Below, one piece after another: positions 63,992-64,000 of a DNA stretch of 64,000 bases. Below the pieces are notes generated by a model. The model was not told where the DNA came from. It saw only the letters and a program-made list of their open reading frames with translations, and did not search any database. Where the stretch lies: NCBI GenBank assembly GCA_002786065.1, contig NHNY01000032.1:124001-188000 (forward strand), in the 5' to 3' direction. Every line of letters starts with the position of its first letter. Within the stretch, counting starts at the first letter, position 1. A program made the position numbers and the translations under genes. Source of the DNA: Microcyclospora pomicola. Its lineage: Eukaryota; Ascomycota; Dothideomycetes; Capnodiales.

Positions 63992-64000
63992 GGTAATTGA

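Noticed and set aside
1-64000. Transposons, virus-derived elements, CRISPR, rRNA, biosynthetic cluster
   Set aside because: No transposase, reverse transcriptase, integrase, capsid, polyketide synthase or peptide synthetase frame is present and no long terminal repeats are visible; neighbouring genes serve unrelated housekeeping roles.

Overview
The window looks like an ordinary gene-dense stretch of a filamentous ascomycete nuclear genome, most likely a Dothideomycete. Short GT-AG introns (about 49-116 bp) often carry a CTAAC/CTGAC branch site a few bases before the acceptor. Intergenic gaps run from about 0.2 to 2.3 kb, base composition looks balanced, and genes lie on both strands without operons. 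The gene set is fungal: a Zn2Cys6 regulator, Tpo-type and sugar-porter MFS transporters, an Rds1-like secreted ferritin-fold protein and an NLR-like ankyrin protein. The class-level assignment is an inference from overall gene style, not from a marker gene.

Layout. 1-10 kb: the 3' end of a ZZ-finger gene, a coiled-coil protein, a three-exon polyamine/drug MFS transporter and a three-exon SDR reductase-like gene whose catalytic Tyr is replaced by Phe. 10-23 kb: a conserved acidic protein, ribosomal protein P2 and chromatin protein Spt2 on a shared divergent promoter, a secreted ferritin-like protein, a divergent protein kinase and L-threonine aldolase. 23-31 kb: a Zn2Cys6 transcription factor, ALG6, RanGAP (RNA1) and a three-exon COX17 assembled here from short exons. 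31-44 kb: MMS19/MET18 divergent from MTD1, a sugar-porter-like MFS gene with two short upstream exons, an NLR-like ankyrin protein and eIF3d. 44-64 kb: a conserved hypothetical, nucleolin-like NSR1, a membrane-anchored hypothetical whose 5' exon structure is unclear, an orphan protein with an internal duplication, actin-binding Abp1, a very large F-box protein with zinc-finger-like modules, and a secreted PEBP.

Most genes are housekeeping: translation (P2, eIF3d, NSR1), mitochondrial copper delivery (COX17), Fe-S cluster targeting (MMS19), one-carbon metabolism (MTD1; GLY1 supplies glycine), N-glycan assembly (ALG6), nuclear transport (RNA1), chromatin (SPT2) and endocytic actin (ABP1). They do not form a biosynthetic or defence cluster. 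I found no transposon with coding capacity, rRNA, convincing tRNA, CRISPR array or virus-derived element. The least ordinary parts are the orphan repeat protein with a foldable, AT-rich repeat patch beside it (51.9-54.1 kb), the NLR-like protein without a nucleotide-binding domain (39.2-41.7 kb), the zinc-finger-bearing F-box protein (58.6-62.5 kb), and the SDR and kinase genes with altered catalytic motifs. I see no clearly new multi-gene system.
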